This document shows positions 34,960-44,647 of a stretch of 64,000 nucleotides of DNA, in pieces (positions within the stretch are counted from its first letter, which is position 1; every line of letters starts with the position of its first letter). The DNA comes from Aliirhizobium wenxiniae (GTDB lineage Bacteria; Pseudomonadota; Alphaproteobacteria; Rhizobiales; Rhizobiaceae). The notes below the pieces were generated by a model, which was not told the DNA's origin, made no database searches, and worked only from the letters and a program-made list of their open reading frames with translations. A program made the position numbers and the translations under genes. The DNA is taken from the NCBI RefSeq assembly GCF_014201355.1, contig NZ_JACHEG010000009.1:124001-188000 (forward strand). The letters are read 5' to 3'.

Positions 34960-36966
34960 TTACATGAGGTCACGCGATATCGTCTTCTCGAATGTCTTTT
35001 CGAAGATCTGCTTTTCCCCGTGATAGGCCAGAACCTTGGCGCTGATCAGCCAATCCTTGTCCGTGCAGGCTATATTGGCGGTAGACACGGTACGTATCGA
35101 CCAGTTGGAGCGGCTCATGTCGCAGATCCAGACGCATGCTCCTGTCATAGACAATGGATCGTCCGGGCTGATTGACCAGGTCTCCTCGCGGCGCTGGCGG
35201 GTGGCAAGACCGGTGTCGGGATGTTCGAAAAGCCCGGTATCCTCCGTCACCTCATAACGTGTCTGGTTGGCAGCAAGGTCGCGGGTGACACTGCGGCGTG
35301 TTTCCGACGGCGCGTGTTCGATATATTTCGGCAGCGGATCCAGATTGTCCGGCTGCTTCATCTCGAAGGTTTCGTGGTCGCCGAGAAGCGGCATGGCGAG
35401 ACCCAGCGAGGCAATATCGATCGTCACACCGGGATCGACCGGTGGCGGCAGTACCATTGGCCAGTAGGCGGTGGAAATTGATAGCCGGATTCTGTGACCC
35501 TCGCCGAAGCGGTAACCGCAGGCATCAAGCTCAAGCCGGATCGTTACCGGTTCACCGGGTATAAGCGGCTTCGGTTCCTCATTGCCGTCCCGATGGGCAA
35601 GATTGATGACGCCGAAGGAAACGCGGGTCGCCGTGCCATCGGGATGGATATCGACGATACGGGCACAGAGATTGGCAAGTTCGGCATCGGCGCTGAGCGT
35701 CAGCGTGATGACCGGCCGGCCGAGATAGGTTTTCTCACCTTTGAGAAGAGCCGTCTCGAAGGTCAGCGAGCCGGCATCGTCGCACCGCTGGTCGCCAGCC
35801 AGTTCCGCATCCGGTTTCAGCGTGAACCATTCACCGGCGGCCGTTCCCGTGTCGAGCGGGGATTTCAGATAGACGTCATGCTTCGGCGCATGCGGGATAG
35901 GCATGCCTTCGAGCAGCGTGCCGAACTGATCGACATAGAAGCACTCGGCTTCCGGTGTGCTCCAGCGGTCTTTCGAGACCCAGAAACCTGGATCGGCATC
36001 GCGTCTGACAGCCGGCTTCGGACCGTCGAGAATATAGGCACGTATCTGCGGTAGCTGGTCGATGCCGTTGTCTTCGCCGCGCAGCCAGCGGTTCCAGAAA
36101 GCGATCGCTTCGCCATGGAAATCGGCGCGTGGCTTCGGCCAGGCAAAATGCGGGTATTTGTGGACCCATGGGCCGACAAGCGCCTTGGCCTTGTCGCCCA
36201 ATCCTTCGACCGCCAGAAACGGCGTGTTGCGATAGCCATCGGCCCAGCCGGCAATCACTAAAGCGGGGATTTCGAAAGCAGAATAGTCCTCGCAGATCGA
36301 ACCGTGTTTCCAGAATGCATCACGGCGCTGGTGCGATAGCCATTCCTCCATGAAGAAAGGTTCGTTTTCCAGCCTCTCCATCCACATGTCGAGCCAGCGG
36401 TCGCCGACGATGTCAGGATCGGGCGAGCGGGACTGATAGGCGAGCATGGTGGCCGCCCAAGAGAGCTGCGCCGAGAGATGGCAGCCGTTCTTGTAATGGA
36501 TGTCGTCATTGTAGCGGTCGGTGGTCGAGGCGATCGAGATTACTGCCTTCAAGGCCGGGGGGCGAAGGGCTGCCACCTGCAAGCTATTGAAGCCGCCCCA
36601 GGAAATCCCCATCATGCCGACCGAACCGTTCGACCAGGGCTGTTCGGCGATCCACCCTATCAGTTCGCAGGCATTGGCAAGTTCCAGCTCGGTATATTCG
36701 CCGTCGATCACGCCATCGGATTCACCGGAGCCACGGATGTCGACGCGCACGCCGGCAATGCCGGCCGCGGCAAAGACCGGGTAGGTGGATTCGTCGCGCG
36801 GGCTCGTCCCGTCGCGCTTTCGATAGGGCAGGAATTCGAACACGGCCGGCACCGGATAAGCCTCTGCGCCGTCCGGCATCCAGATCCGGGCGGCAAGCCG
36901 GGTCCCGTCCTTCAGCCTGATCCACTGGTTTTCGATGAGGGTGAAGGAACGGTCTGCCATGCTCAT
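34960..36966 (-). CDS. CocE/NonD family hydrolase
   Basis: This 668-residue serine hydrolase of the X-Pro dipeptidyl-peptidase/cocaine esterase family has Ser122 in GISWGG as nucleophile, DIRGSGES near 76-83, a helical cap and a C-terminal jelly-roll domain (about 400-660). No signal peptide is seen, so it should act in the cytoplasm. It is the last gene of a peptide ABC importer operon 22 bases downstream of the ATPase gene, which suggests that it cleaves the imported amide or ester compound. The substrate is unknown. Confidence 0.87.
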   Translation of the reverse strand: MSMADRSFTLIENQWIRLKDGTRLAARIWMPDGAEAYPVPAVFEFLPYRKRDGTSPRDESTYPVFAAAGIAGVRVDIRGSGESDGVIDGEYTELELANACELIGWIAEQPWSNGSVGMMGISWGGFNSLQVAALRPPALKAVISIASTTDRYNDDIHYKNGCHLSAQLSWAATMLAYQSRSPDPDIVGDRWLDMWMERLENEPFFMEEWLSHQRRDAFWKHGSICEDYSAFEIPALVIAGWADGYRNTPFLAVEGLGDKAKALVGPWVHKYPHFAWPKPRADFHGEAIAFWNRWLRGEDNGIDQLPQIRAYILDGPKPAVRRDADPGFWVSKDRWSTPEAECFYVDQFGTLLEGMPIPHAPKHDVYLKSPLDTGTAAGEWFTLKPDAELAGDQRCDDAGSLTFETALLKGEKTYLGRPVITLTLSADAELANLCARIVDIHPDGTATRVSFGVINLAHRDGNEEPKPLIPGEPVTIRLELDACGYRFGEGHRIRLSISTAYWPMVLPPPVDPGVTIDIASLGLAMPLLGDHETFEMKQPDNLDPLPKYIEHAPSETRRSVTRDLAANQTRYEVTEDTGLFEHPDTGLATRQRREETWSISPDDPLSMTGACVWICDMSRSNWSIRTVSTANIACTDKDWLISAKVLAYHGEKQIFEKTFEKTISRDLM

Positions 36967-36987
36967 TCTACTTTCAACACTCGATGT

Positions 36988-38631
36988 TCAGTTTCCGGCG
37001 CTTTCCATGCGCCGTGTGGCGAGCACCTTTTCCAGCCAACCGAGTTCCATTTCTGGCACGGATTTGAGGAGGAGGTCGGTATAGTCGTCGAAGGGCGGCG
37101 AAAGTGTCTGTGATTTCGGGCCGAAGCGGACCAGCCTGCCGCGATGCATGACGGCGACCGAATCGGCGATTGCCTTCACGATAGCGATGTCATGGGTGAT
37201 GAAGACATAGGAGAGTTGCTGCTCTTCCTGCAGTTTCATCAGCAGTTTGAGAATACCTTCGGCGACCAGAGGATCGAGCGCCGAGGTCGGTTCGTCGCAA
37301 AGGATCAGTTCAGGTTTCGCCGCCAGCGCACGGGCAATCGCCACACGCTGCTTCTGTCCGCCGGAAAGTTCAGCCGGATAACGATCGATGAAACCGTTGC
37401 CCATCTCTATCTGCTCAAGCAGTTCCTTCACGCGAGCGGTCTTTTTGGCGCCTCTCAGGCCGTAATAGAAGGTCAGCGGTCGGCCGATGATCTCGCGCAC
37501 CGTCTGGCGCGGGTTCATCGCCGTATCGGCCATCTGATAGATCAGCTGAATTCGGCGCAGATCGTCGCGCGGGCGGTTTTTCAGTGCCGGCGTCAGCGGC
37601 TTGCCCTCGAAGGTGATTTTGCCCTCGCTCGGCGGCAGAAGGCCGGTGATGACACGCGCAAGCGTCGACTTTCCTGAGCCGGATTCGCCGACGATCGCCA
37701 GCGTCTGGCCCTTGCAGAGATGCAGCGAGACGCCGTGTAGCACCTTGAAGCCGTTCGAATATTCCGCACTGACGTTGTCCACCTTTAGCAGCGGATTGGA
37801 CTGGTCGGCGGCCTCCTCGCGCGCTGTCTGGCGCACGTTGACCAGCGCGCGGGTGTAGTCCTGCGTCGGTGTTTCGATGATTTGCTGTACCGGGCCATAT
37901 TCCACCGTCTTGCCATGGCGCAGCACCATGATGTCGTCGGAGATCTGGGCGACCACCGCGAGATCATGGGTGATGTAGAGCGCGGCCGTATCGGTTTCCT
38001 CGATCGCCTGCTTGATCGCGGCCAGAACATCAATCTGCGTCGTCACGTCGAGCGCAGTCGTCGGCTCGTCGAAGACGATCAGATCCGGGTTGGAGCAGAG
38101 CGCCATGGCGGTCATGGCGCGCTGAAGCTGACCGCCGGAAACCTGATGAGGAAATCGGTCGCCGAAGCTTTCCGGGCTCGGCAGGCCGAGCACCTGAAAG
38201 AGATAGAGCGCCCGCCTGCGCGCCTCCTGCTTGCTCATCAGGCCATGCTTTACAGTGGCCTCGATCACCTGGTCACCCAGCCTATGGGCCGGGTTGAAGG
38301 CGGCTGCGGCAGACTGAGCCACATAGCAGATACGGGCACCGCGCAGCTTGCGAATGCCGCCCTTGCCGAGCTTCAGGATGTCGGTGCCGTCGAGTTTCAC
38401 TTCGCCGCCGGTGATTTCCGCGCCGCCGCGACCATAGGCGAGGGCGGATAGCCCTATCGTCGATTTGCCGGCTCCCGATTCGCCGATCAGGCCCAGAACC
38501 TTGCCCTTTTGCAGATCGAAGGAAACGCCATCGACGATGGTGATCCGTTTCGGCTGTTCGCCGGGCGGGTAACTTGTGGCCTCGATCTTCAAATCGCGGA
38601 CGGAGAGAAGATTGGTATCAGGCATCGCCAC
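36988..38631 (-). CDS. Peptide/nickel-type ABC transporter, fused ATP-binding protein
   Basis: This 547-residue protein has two ABC domains, each with Walker A GESGAGKS or GESGSGKS and an SGGQxQR-type signature (VSGGQLQRA, LSGGQKQRV). It is the DppD-DppF-like fused motor of the second importer here. It overlaps the permease gene upstream by fourteen bases. Sequence differs clearly from the fused ATPase at 26046. Confidence 0.92.
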   Translation of the reverse strand: MAMPDTNLLSVRDLKIEATSYPPGEQPKRITIVDGVSFDLQKGKVLGLIGESGAGKSTIGLSALAYGRGGAEITGGEVKLDGTDILKLGKGGIRKLRGARICYVAQSAAAAFNPAHRLGDQVIEATVKHGLMSKQEARRRALYLFQVLGLPSPESFGDRFPHQVSGGQLQRAMTAMALCSNPDLIVFDEPTTALDVTTQIDVLAAIKQAIEETDTAALYITHDLAVVAQISDDIMVLRHGKTVEYGPVQQIIETPTQDYTRALVNVRQTAREEAADQSNPLLKVDNVSAEYSNGFKVLHGVSLHLCKGQTLAIVGESGSGKSTLARVITGLLPPSEGKITFEGKPLTPALKNRPRDDLRRIQLIYQMADTAMNPRQTVREIIGRPLTFYYGLRGAKKTARVKELLEQIEMGNGFIDRYPAELSGGQKQRVAIARALAAKPELILCDEPTSALDPLVAEGILKLLMKLQEEQQLSYVFITHDIAIVKAIADSVAVMHRGRLVRFGPKSQTLSPPFDDYTDLLLKSVPEMELGWLEKVLATRRMESAGN

Positions 38632-39445
38632 GGCCTCCCTTCAGGCTGGAGGTTCGTTTCAGCAGCCAGTCGACCACGAGGTTGACGCAGATGCAGAGTG
38701 CCGCAATCGCGGAGCCGGGCACGAGTGCTGCGGGGATGCCGAAGATGATACCGTCCTTGTTGTCCTTCACCATGCCGCCCCAGTCGGCTGTCGGCGGCTG
38801 GATGCCGAGGCCGAGGAAGGAGAGGGTGGAGAGGAAAAGGATGGCGAAGGCGAAGCGCAGGCCGAATTCGGCAAGCAACGGCGACAGCGTATTGGGCAGG
38901 ATCTCGCGAAATATGATCCAGATCTTGCCTTCACCGCGCAGTTTTGCAGCCTCGACGAATTCCATCACCGCGACATCGAGCGCCACGGCGCGGCCGAGGC
39001 GATAGACGCGGGTGGAATCGAGCACCGCCATGACGAGGATCAGCACGAACAGATATTGCGGCAGGACGGCCAGCACCACGAGTGCGAAGATCAGCGTCGG
39101 GATCGACATCATCAGGTCGTTGAAACGGGAGAAGACTGTGTCGATCACGCCGCCGGAGACGGCTGCGATGAAACTTAAAATGATGCCGAGCGAAAACGAG
39201 ATCACGGTTGCCGCCAACGCCACGAACAGCGTCGTGCGGGTGCCGTAGATCAGCCGCGAGAGAATGTCACGGCCGAGATTGTCCAGGCCGAAGAAGAACT
39301 GGCCGTCGGCCACCTGCCAGACGCCACCGACGACCTCGGTTTCGCCATAGGGTGCAATCAGCGGGGCGAAGAGGGCGCAGAAGATGGCGAGCGCAATGCC
39401 GAAAAGGCCGATCCAGGCGGTGATGGGGATTTCTCTCAATCTCAT
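38618..39445 (-). CDS. Peptide-type ABC transporter permease, DppC type
   Basis: This 275-residue permease has about six hydrophobic segments, with FGLDNLGRDILSRLIYGTRTT near 55 and FVEAAKLRGEGKIWI as the coupling loop. It starts four bases before the DppB-type gene ends. The normal length fits the family. Confidence 0.91.
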   Translation of the reverse strand: MRLREIPITAWIGLFGIALAIFCALFAPLIAPYGETEVVGGVWQVADGQFFFGLDNLGRDILSRLIYGTRTTLFVALAATVISFSLGIILSFIAAVSGGVIDTVFSRFNDLMMSIPTLIFALVVLAVLPQYLFVLILVMAVLDSTRVYRLGRAVALDVAVMEFVEAAKLRGEGKIWIIFREILPNTLSPLLAEFGLRFAFAILFLSTLSFLGLGIQPPTADWGGMVKDNKDGIIFGIPAALVPGSAIAALCICVNLVVDWLLKRTSSLKGGRGDA

Positions 39446-40449
39446 CGCGGATGCCTCAGGCGAGGATTGGCGACGATCGCAAGAATATCGGCCACCATGT
39501 TGAGGAGGATGTAGACGGCGGCGAAGATCAGGCCGCAGGCCTGCACCACCGGCATGTCTCGCACCGTCACCGCATCGACCATGTACTGGCCCATGCCGGG
39601 ATAAACGAAGACGACTTCGACAACGACAACACCGACGACCAGATAGGCGAGGTTGAGCGCCACGACGTTGATGATCGGGGCGAGCGCATTGGGCGCGGCA
39701 TGCTTGACGATTGCTCGCCAGCTCGAAAGCCCCTTCAGCTCGGCCGTTTCCATATAGGCGGAAGACATGACGGAGAGGATCGCCGCGCGCGTCATCCGCA
39801 TCATGTGGGCGAGAACCACCAAAACCAGCGTTGCCGTCGGCAGCGCAATCGTCTGGATACGTTCGAGGAAGCCCATGCCCTCGTAAACCGTTGCCGGGAA
39901 GGTGGCGATGCCGAAATTGACGGCGAAATAGAGGATCAGCAGGTAACCGATGAAGAATTCCGGCAGCGAGATCGCCGCAAGCGAGATGACGTTGATGATC
40001 TTGTCGGGCATCCGGTCGCGGAAATGCACGGACAACATGCCGAGACCGATCGCCAGCGGTACGGCGATGATGGCGGCGAAGCTGGCAAGAAACAGCGAAT
40101 TACCTAGCCGCTTGCCGACCTGTTCTGAGACCGAGTTGCGGCTTGCCCAGGAGGTGCCGAAATCACCCTGGACGACACCGCCCAGCCAGTCGAAATAACG
40201 GGTGACGACGGGGCGATCGAGGCCGAGTTCGGCGCGGATGTTGGCGATCGTCTCAGGGGTGGCCGATTGGCCAAGATAGGTGGAGGCGAAATCGCCGGGC
40301 AAAGCTTCCACACCGGCAAAGATCAGCACGGAAACGGCGAAGAGAAGAAGGAGCGAGAGGAGAAAACGCTCGAAGATGAGGGTCAATAGCGGAAACCGCT
40401 CCCTCAGGCTGCGGGCAGGCGTGCCGCCGGCCTCTGCGGAATTTGACAT
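39442..40449 (-). CDS. Peptide-type ABC transporter permease, DppB type
   Basis: This permease has about 335 residues from the ATG at 40449; a TTG at 40527 could add 26 residues but has no better ribosome site. The first membrane segment is at about 30-50, the long DppB periplasmic loop follows (PGDFASTYLG), and the coupling region is AYMETAELKGLSSW. It lies after the binding-protein gene. Confidence 0.9.
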   Translation of the reverse strand: MSNSAEAGGTPARSLRERFPLLTLIFERFLLSLLLLFAVSVLIFAGVEALPGDFASTYLGQSATPETIANIRAELGLDRPVVTRYFDWLGGVVQGDFGTSWASRNSVSEQVGKRLGNSLFLASFAAIIAVPLAIGLGMLSVHFRDRMPDKIINVISLAAISLPEFFIGYLLILYFAVNFGIATFPATVYEGMGFLERIQTIALPTATLVLVVLAHMMRMTRAAILSVMSSAYMETAELKGLSSWRAIVKHAAPNALAPIINVVALNLAYLVVGVVVVEVVFVYPGMGQYMVDAVTVRDMPVVQACGLIFAAVYILLNMVADILAIVANPRLRHPR

Positions 40450-40542
40450 CTGGCGCGATCCCGTGTCCGAAATGAAGGGTGAGACCGCAGGATCATCCTG
40501 CGGTCCATTTTCATCGGTGAGCCGCAAAGCTCATTTCAAAGA

Positions 40543-42132
40543 TCAGGCTTCGAGCCAGACGCGGGTCGCGACATAACCGTTCGACATGTCGTTGCCGATG
40601 TCGTTGACGTAACCTTTTAGTTTCTTCGAACCGGCATTCACGAAGTCGTTGAACATCGGCAGGATCGTGCCACCTTCGTCACGCACCAGCATCGCCATTT
40701 CGCGATACATCTCGCGGCGCTTCTTCTCGTCCAGTTCGCCACGGGCGGAGATGAGAAGCTTGTCGAATGTCTCGTTCTTGAAGCGTGTGTCGTTCCAGTC
40801 TGCGGTCGAAAGATAGGCGCCGGAATAGAACTGGTCCTGGGTCGCGCGGCTGCCCCAGTAGGAGGCAGAAAAGGGCTGGACGTTCCAGACGTTCGACCAG
40901 TAGCCGTCACCCGGCTCGCGCTTGATCTCGATGTCGATGCCGGCCTTCTTGGCGCTCTGCTGGAAAAGAACCGATGCATCAACGGCGCCAGGGAAGGCGA
41001 CTTCCGAGGTGCGCAGGAGAACCGAGCCGCTATGGCCGGATTTCTGGTAATGGAACTTCGCCTTGTCGGGATCGTAGGTGCGCTGCTCGATCCCTTCCGG
41101 GAAAAGCGCATAGGTGTCGTTGATCGGGAAATCGTTGCCCACCTTGCCGTAACCGCCGAGAATGCGCTTGACCATTTCTTCGCGATCAATCGCGTATTTC
41201 AGCGCCATCCTGAGGTCGTTGTTGTCGAACGGCGCCTTGTCACAGTGCATGATGAAGACATAGTGGCCGCCGCCGGACGTTGTCAGCAGCTGCACCGTTG
41301 GGGCGCGGGTCAGAAGCGGCACCGTCTTCGGATCGACGCGGTTGATGAACTGGACCTGACCGGACGAAAGTGCCGCAATACGGGCCGTCGCGTCGTTCAT
41401 GGTGATGATTTCGACCGAATCGACATAACCGCGGTCGGCGCGCCAGTCATTCGGGTTCTTCTCGAAGGTCATGCGAACGCCAGGTTCGAAGCTTTTGACC
41501 TTATAGGCGCCGGTGCCGACACCCGCGGTCGGCTTGTCTGCGCCGCCATTGGGCTGGATGACGAGATGGTAATCGGTGAAGATCGCCGGTAGGTCGGCAT
41601 TGCCGGCATCGAGCGTAACGACCAGATCGCCGCTCTTGTTTTCGATCGAGGTGATCGACTTCAGCATGCCGGCTGCGCCGGATTCGGTTTTTGCGTCGCT
41701 GTGGCGCTTCAGGGTGGCGACCACATCGTCCACCGTCATTTCCTTGCCGTCGTGGAACTGCACGCCTTTGCGGATCTTGAAGGTCCAGGTCTTGGCATCC
41801 GGCGAAGGCGCCCAGGATTCGGCGAGCGACGGGATGGGCGCACGGGTTTCAGGATGTGTCTCTACCAGCGTGTCACCCCAGGTGCGCACGGCGGTGAACA
41901 TGACCTGGGAGGTTGCCTTGGCGGGGTCGATACTGTCGGTTGCCGCACCGCCTTCGAGGCCGAGTTTCAAGGTGCCGCCCTTCTTGGGCGTTTGAGCTGC
42001 GGCGCTGGTGGCGAAAAGATTACCTGCTGCTGTCAGTGTCAGTCCGGCTGCCACGGAGCGGCCCATGAATTCGCGGCGGTTCATGCCGCCTGCCGTCACG
42101 CGTCCGGCCAAGTATTTGGTGAAATCGTTCAT
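40543..42132 (-). CDS. ABC transporter substrate-binding protein with Tat signal
   Basis: This 529-residue SBP_bac_5 protein has a twin-arginine signal: NRREFMG at about 18-24 followed by a hydrophobic stretch ending near TSAAAQ. Export in folded form is therefore likely. ESWAPSPDAKTWTFKIRKGVQFHDG is the family motif. It is the first gene of an operon that continues with two permeases, a fused ATPase and a CocE/NonD hydrolase. Confidence 0.92.
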   Translation of the reverse strand: MNDFTKYLAGRVTAGGMNRREFMGRSVAAGLTLTAAGNLFATSAAAQTPKKGGTLKLGLEGGAATDSIDPAKATSQVMFTAVRTWGDTLVETHPETRAPIPSLAESWAPSPDAKTWTFKIRKGVQFHDGKEMTVDDVVATLKRHSDAKTESGAAGMLKSITSIENKSGDLVVTLDAGNADLPAIFTDYHLVIQPNGGADKPTAGVGTGAYKVKSFEPGVRMTFEKNPNDWRADRGYVDSVEIITMNDATARIAALSSGQVQFINRVDPKTVPLLTRAPTVQLLTTSGGGHYVFIMHCDKAPFDNNDLRMALKYAIDREEMVKRILGGYGKVGNDFPINDTYALFPEGIEQRTYDPDKAKFHYQKSGHSGSVLLRTSEVAFPGAVDASVLFQQSAKKAGIDIEIKREPGDGYWSNVWNVQPFSASYWGSRATQDQFYSGAYLSTADWNDTRFKNETFDKLLISARGELDEKKRREMYREMAMLVRDEGGTILPMFNDFVNAGSKKLKGYVNDIGNDMSNGYVATRVWLEA

Positions 42133-42450
42133 TTCCCTTGTTCCCCTTTATCCGATGCAGAGTTGTGTTCTTGTCATCGACACCCCGTCGCGCGGTTTCC
42201 TCTTCCATCGAGAGGGGTGTTTCATGCTGTCGATCGTGGGAAATGGTTCGGTTGCCGCCGACATAACTTCCTTTCTTGCGCAGACCCCGGCTCATCTTCG
42301 TGAGCTCGTGCCTCGGGGAATTTCTGCCTAGTGATCGAAGGCCCGTTGAGGCTTGATGAATGGTAAGGGCGCGGTGTCGCGCGGGTGAGCCTTCGCTACG
42401 ACATTAAGTGCCTTTGATGCGACACATTTGGCAACCTCCCATGGGTTGCG
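42133..42450. other. Intergenic region between the ABC operon and the cob cluster
   Basis: No gene is seen on either strand. It must hold the promoter of the leftward ABC operon and the end of the leftward cobA-cobB transcript. Short frames here (for example 42020-42295 minus) have no family resemblance. Confidence 0.5.
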
Positions 42451-42458
42451 AAAATTTA

Positions 42459-42477
42459 ACACCTGTCAGGCAGGTGT
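42459..42477 (-). terminator. Terminator of the cobA-cobB transcript
   Basis: On the minus strand ACACCTG pairs with CAGGTGT around CCTGA, followed by TAAATTTT. It lies nine bases beyond the cobB stop. Confidence 0.65.
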
Positions 42478-42486
42478 GCGATCGGC

Positions 42487-43800
42487 TCAATCGCGCGCTA
42501 TTGCATGGAAAAACGTGCCGGTCACAGACCCTCGTTTTCCGCCGGATGGACCTATTTCGACGCCGCGACCGTCTGCAATCATGGCGAGAGGTTCGTCGTT
42601 TCCAACATCGATCACGCGTGCGTAATGGAATTCATGACCACGGATCAGGTCGTTGAGCGAACCAATCGCGGAAGGCCTCAGAAGGCGCGCCTGGCGGTAG
42701 CCGAGATTCATCTTGCGCTTCGCAAAGCTCGTGGCATGGGAGAGCAGCCCGGTCATGGCATGGGTCACGCCGTCGGCATCCTCCAGCGCCTCTCCCAGCA
42801 CCATGTAGCCGCCGCATTCGCCGTGAACGGGTTTTGTTTCGGCGAAGATCTTCAGGCCCGCCTTGAAATTGTCGGCGGCGGCCAGTTTGGCGGGATACAG
42901 CTCGGGATACCCACCGGGTAGCCAGCAGATATCGCAATCGGCCGGCGGCGCTTCGTCGGCCAGCGGTGAAAAGGTGATGATCTCCGCCCCCACGGTGCGC
43001 CATTGCCGCTTGATATGCGGGTAGAGGAAGGTGAAGGCCGCGTCCTCGGCAAGCGCGATGCGCTGGCCCGGCGGTCGAAGTGACTTTTCCGTCGAACCCA
43101 TTGGAATATCAAAGGGTTTTGCGGCGGCAAAAATCGCATCGAGATCGAGCGAGCGCTCCATCGCATCGGCCAGACGGTCGATATGGGCATCCATTTCCGG
43201 GTGTTCGCTCGCCTGGACGAGGCCGAGATGGCGTTCCGGCAGCGTCAGCGTCGGATCACGCAGCACGGTGCCGACGACCGGCAGGCCAAGCGCCTCGATC
43301 GCGTCACCGGAAAGCTTCTTGTGTCGCTCGCTGCCGGCCCTGTTCAGCACGCAGGCGGCCATCTTCACATCCGGGTCGTAATGCATGAAACCGCAGGCAA
43401 TTGCGGCCGCCGTCTGGCTTTGGCCGGAAACGTCGAGCACCAGAAGCACGGGCAGGCCGAAAAGTCGGGCCAGATCGGATGCGGCGCCGGAGCGATTGGG
43501 TTCGGTAACGATGCCGTCGAACAGGCCCATGGCGCTTTCGATCAGGATCAGTTCGGCGTCATCCGCCTGTTCACGCGCCAGATGGCGCAGAAGGCCGGGC
43601 GCCATCGCCCAGCTGTCGAGATTGAGACCGGGCAGGCGGGTCGCCGCCTCGTGGAAGCCGGGGTCGATATAATCCGGCCCGGTCTTGATGCCGCGCACCT
43701 TAATGCCGCGCCGCTGAAACGCCCGGAGCAGGCCGATCGTGACGCTTGTCTTGCCGGAGCCGGAGCGCGGTGCGCCGATGATGAGGGCGCGGGCGGTCAT
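42487..43800 (-). CDS. cobB: Hydrogenobyrinic/cobyrinic acid a,c-diamide synthase
   Basis: This 437-residue enzyme amidates carboxylates a and c of the corrin ring using glutamine and ATP. The N-terminal P-loop GAPRSGSGKTSV is at 9-20 and the C-terminal glutamine amidotransferase has its Cys in HGECGGYM. The start overlaps the cobA stop by four bases. In the aerobic route the product goes to CobNST. Confidence 0.95.
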   Translation of the reverse strand: MTARALIIGAPRSGSGKTSVTIGLLRAFQRRGIKVRGIKTGPDYIDPGFHEAATRLPGLNLDSWAMAPGLLRHLAREQADDAELILIESAMGLFDGIVTEPNRSGAASDLARLFGLPVLLVLDVSGQSQTAAAIACGFMHYDPDVKMAACVLNRAGSERHKKLSGDAIEALGLPVVGTVLRDPTLTLPERHLGLVQASEHPEMDAHIDRLADAMERSLDLDAIFAAAKPFDIPMGSTEKSLRPPGQRIALAEDAAFTFLYPHIKRQWRTVGAEIITFSPLADEAPPADCDICWLPGGYPELYPAKLAAADNFKAGLKIFAETKPVHGECGGYMVLGEALEDADGVTHAMTGLLSHATSFAKRKMNLGYRQARLLRPSAIGSLNDLIRGHEFHYARVIDVGNDEPLAMIADGRGVEIGPSGGKRGSVTGTFFHAIARD

Positions 43801-44600
43801 GGGTTTTCACCCGAAGACACGGCCTGCCCGGACAGGACGGCCTGCATTGAAACGATCCTGCCGATGACGATCAGCGCCGGTGCCGAAAAGTTCTGGCGCT
43901 GGACTTCCGCCTCGACGGTAGCAAGCGTTGCCGTCATCGAACGTTCGTCCGGCGTTGTTGCGGCCATCAGCACGGCAACGGGCGTGTCGGCGGCAAGGCC
44001 GCCTTCCATCAGCAATCGGGCGATCGTGCCGATCGTGCTCACTCCCATATAAACGACGATCGGCTCGCCGGTCTTCGCCAGCGCCTTCCAGTCGAGATCG
44101 CCGGGCGTGCCGGCAGCGTGTCCGGTTGCCAGCGTGATCGAACGGCTGATGCCGCGCATCGTGGCGGGAATGTTGGCGGAAGCGAGGGCCGCCAATGCGG
44201 ATGTCATGCCGGGCAACACGCGGAAGGGAATGTTTTCCTTCACCAGCGCTTCCGCTTCCTCACCACCGCGACCGAAGATGAACGGATCGCCGCCCTTTAG
44301 CCGCAAGACGCGCTTGCCGGCCTTTGCCAGTTCGATCAGCTTGGCGGTGATATCGTCCTGCGCGACGGAAGGCTTGCCGCCACGCTTGCCGACGAAGATC
44401 AGATCTTTGGTCGTCGCCAGCGCCAGCACGCCGTCAGAAACCAGCGCGTCATGCACGATCACATCCGCCTTTTTCAGCGCATCGGCCACTTCAAGCGTCA
44501 GATAACGCGGATGACCCGGTCCGGCACCCGCCAGCCATACGTGGCCGGGGGCGAAATCCGGGGCATCGACGATCGTTTCCAACAACTCATTCACGGACAT
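43797..44600 (-). CDS. cobA: Uroporphyrinogen-III C-methyltransferase
   Basis: The protein has 267 residues from the ATG at 44600 with AAAGG upstream; a TTG at 44606 is possible. It makes precorrin-2, the first committed step. VWLAGAGPGHP, the D/LRLKGGDPFIFGRGGEE block and VLPGMTSALAA are the SAM-binding motifs of the family. It has no CysG-type dehydrogenase domain, so it serves corrin synthesis specifically. It is divergent from cbiD. Confidence 0.95.
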   Translation of the reverse strand: MSVNELLETIVDAPDFAPGHVWLAGAGPGHPRYLTLEVADALKKADVIVHDALVSDGVLALATTKDLIFVGKRGGKPSVAQDDITAKLIELAKAGKRVLRLKGGDPFIFGRGGEEAEALVKENIPFRVLPGMTSALAALASANIPATMRGISRSITLATGHAAGTPGDLDWKALAKTGEPIVVYMGVSTIGTIARLLMEGGLAADTPVAVLMAATTPDERSMTATLATVEAEVQRQNFSAPALIVIGRIVSMQAVLSGQAVSSGENP

Positions 44601-44647
44601 ATTCAAACCTTTTGCCGGCCGGTGGCGGCCGGGCTATAGAAACGGCC

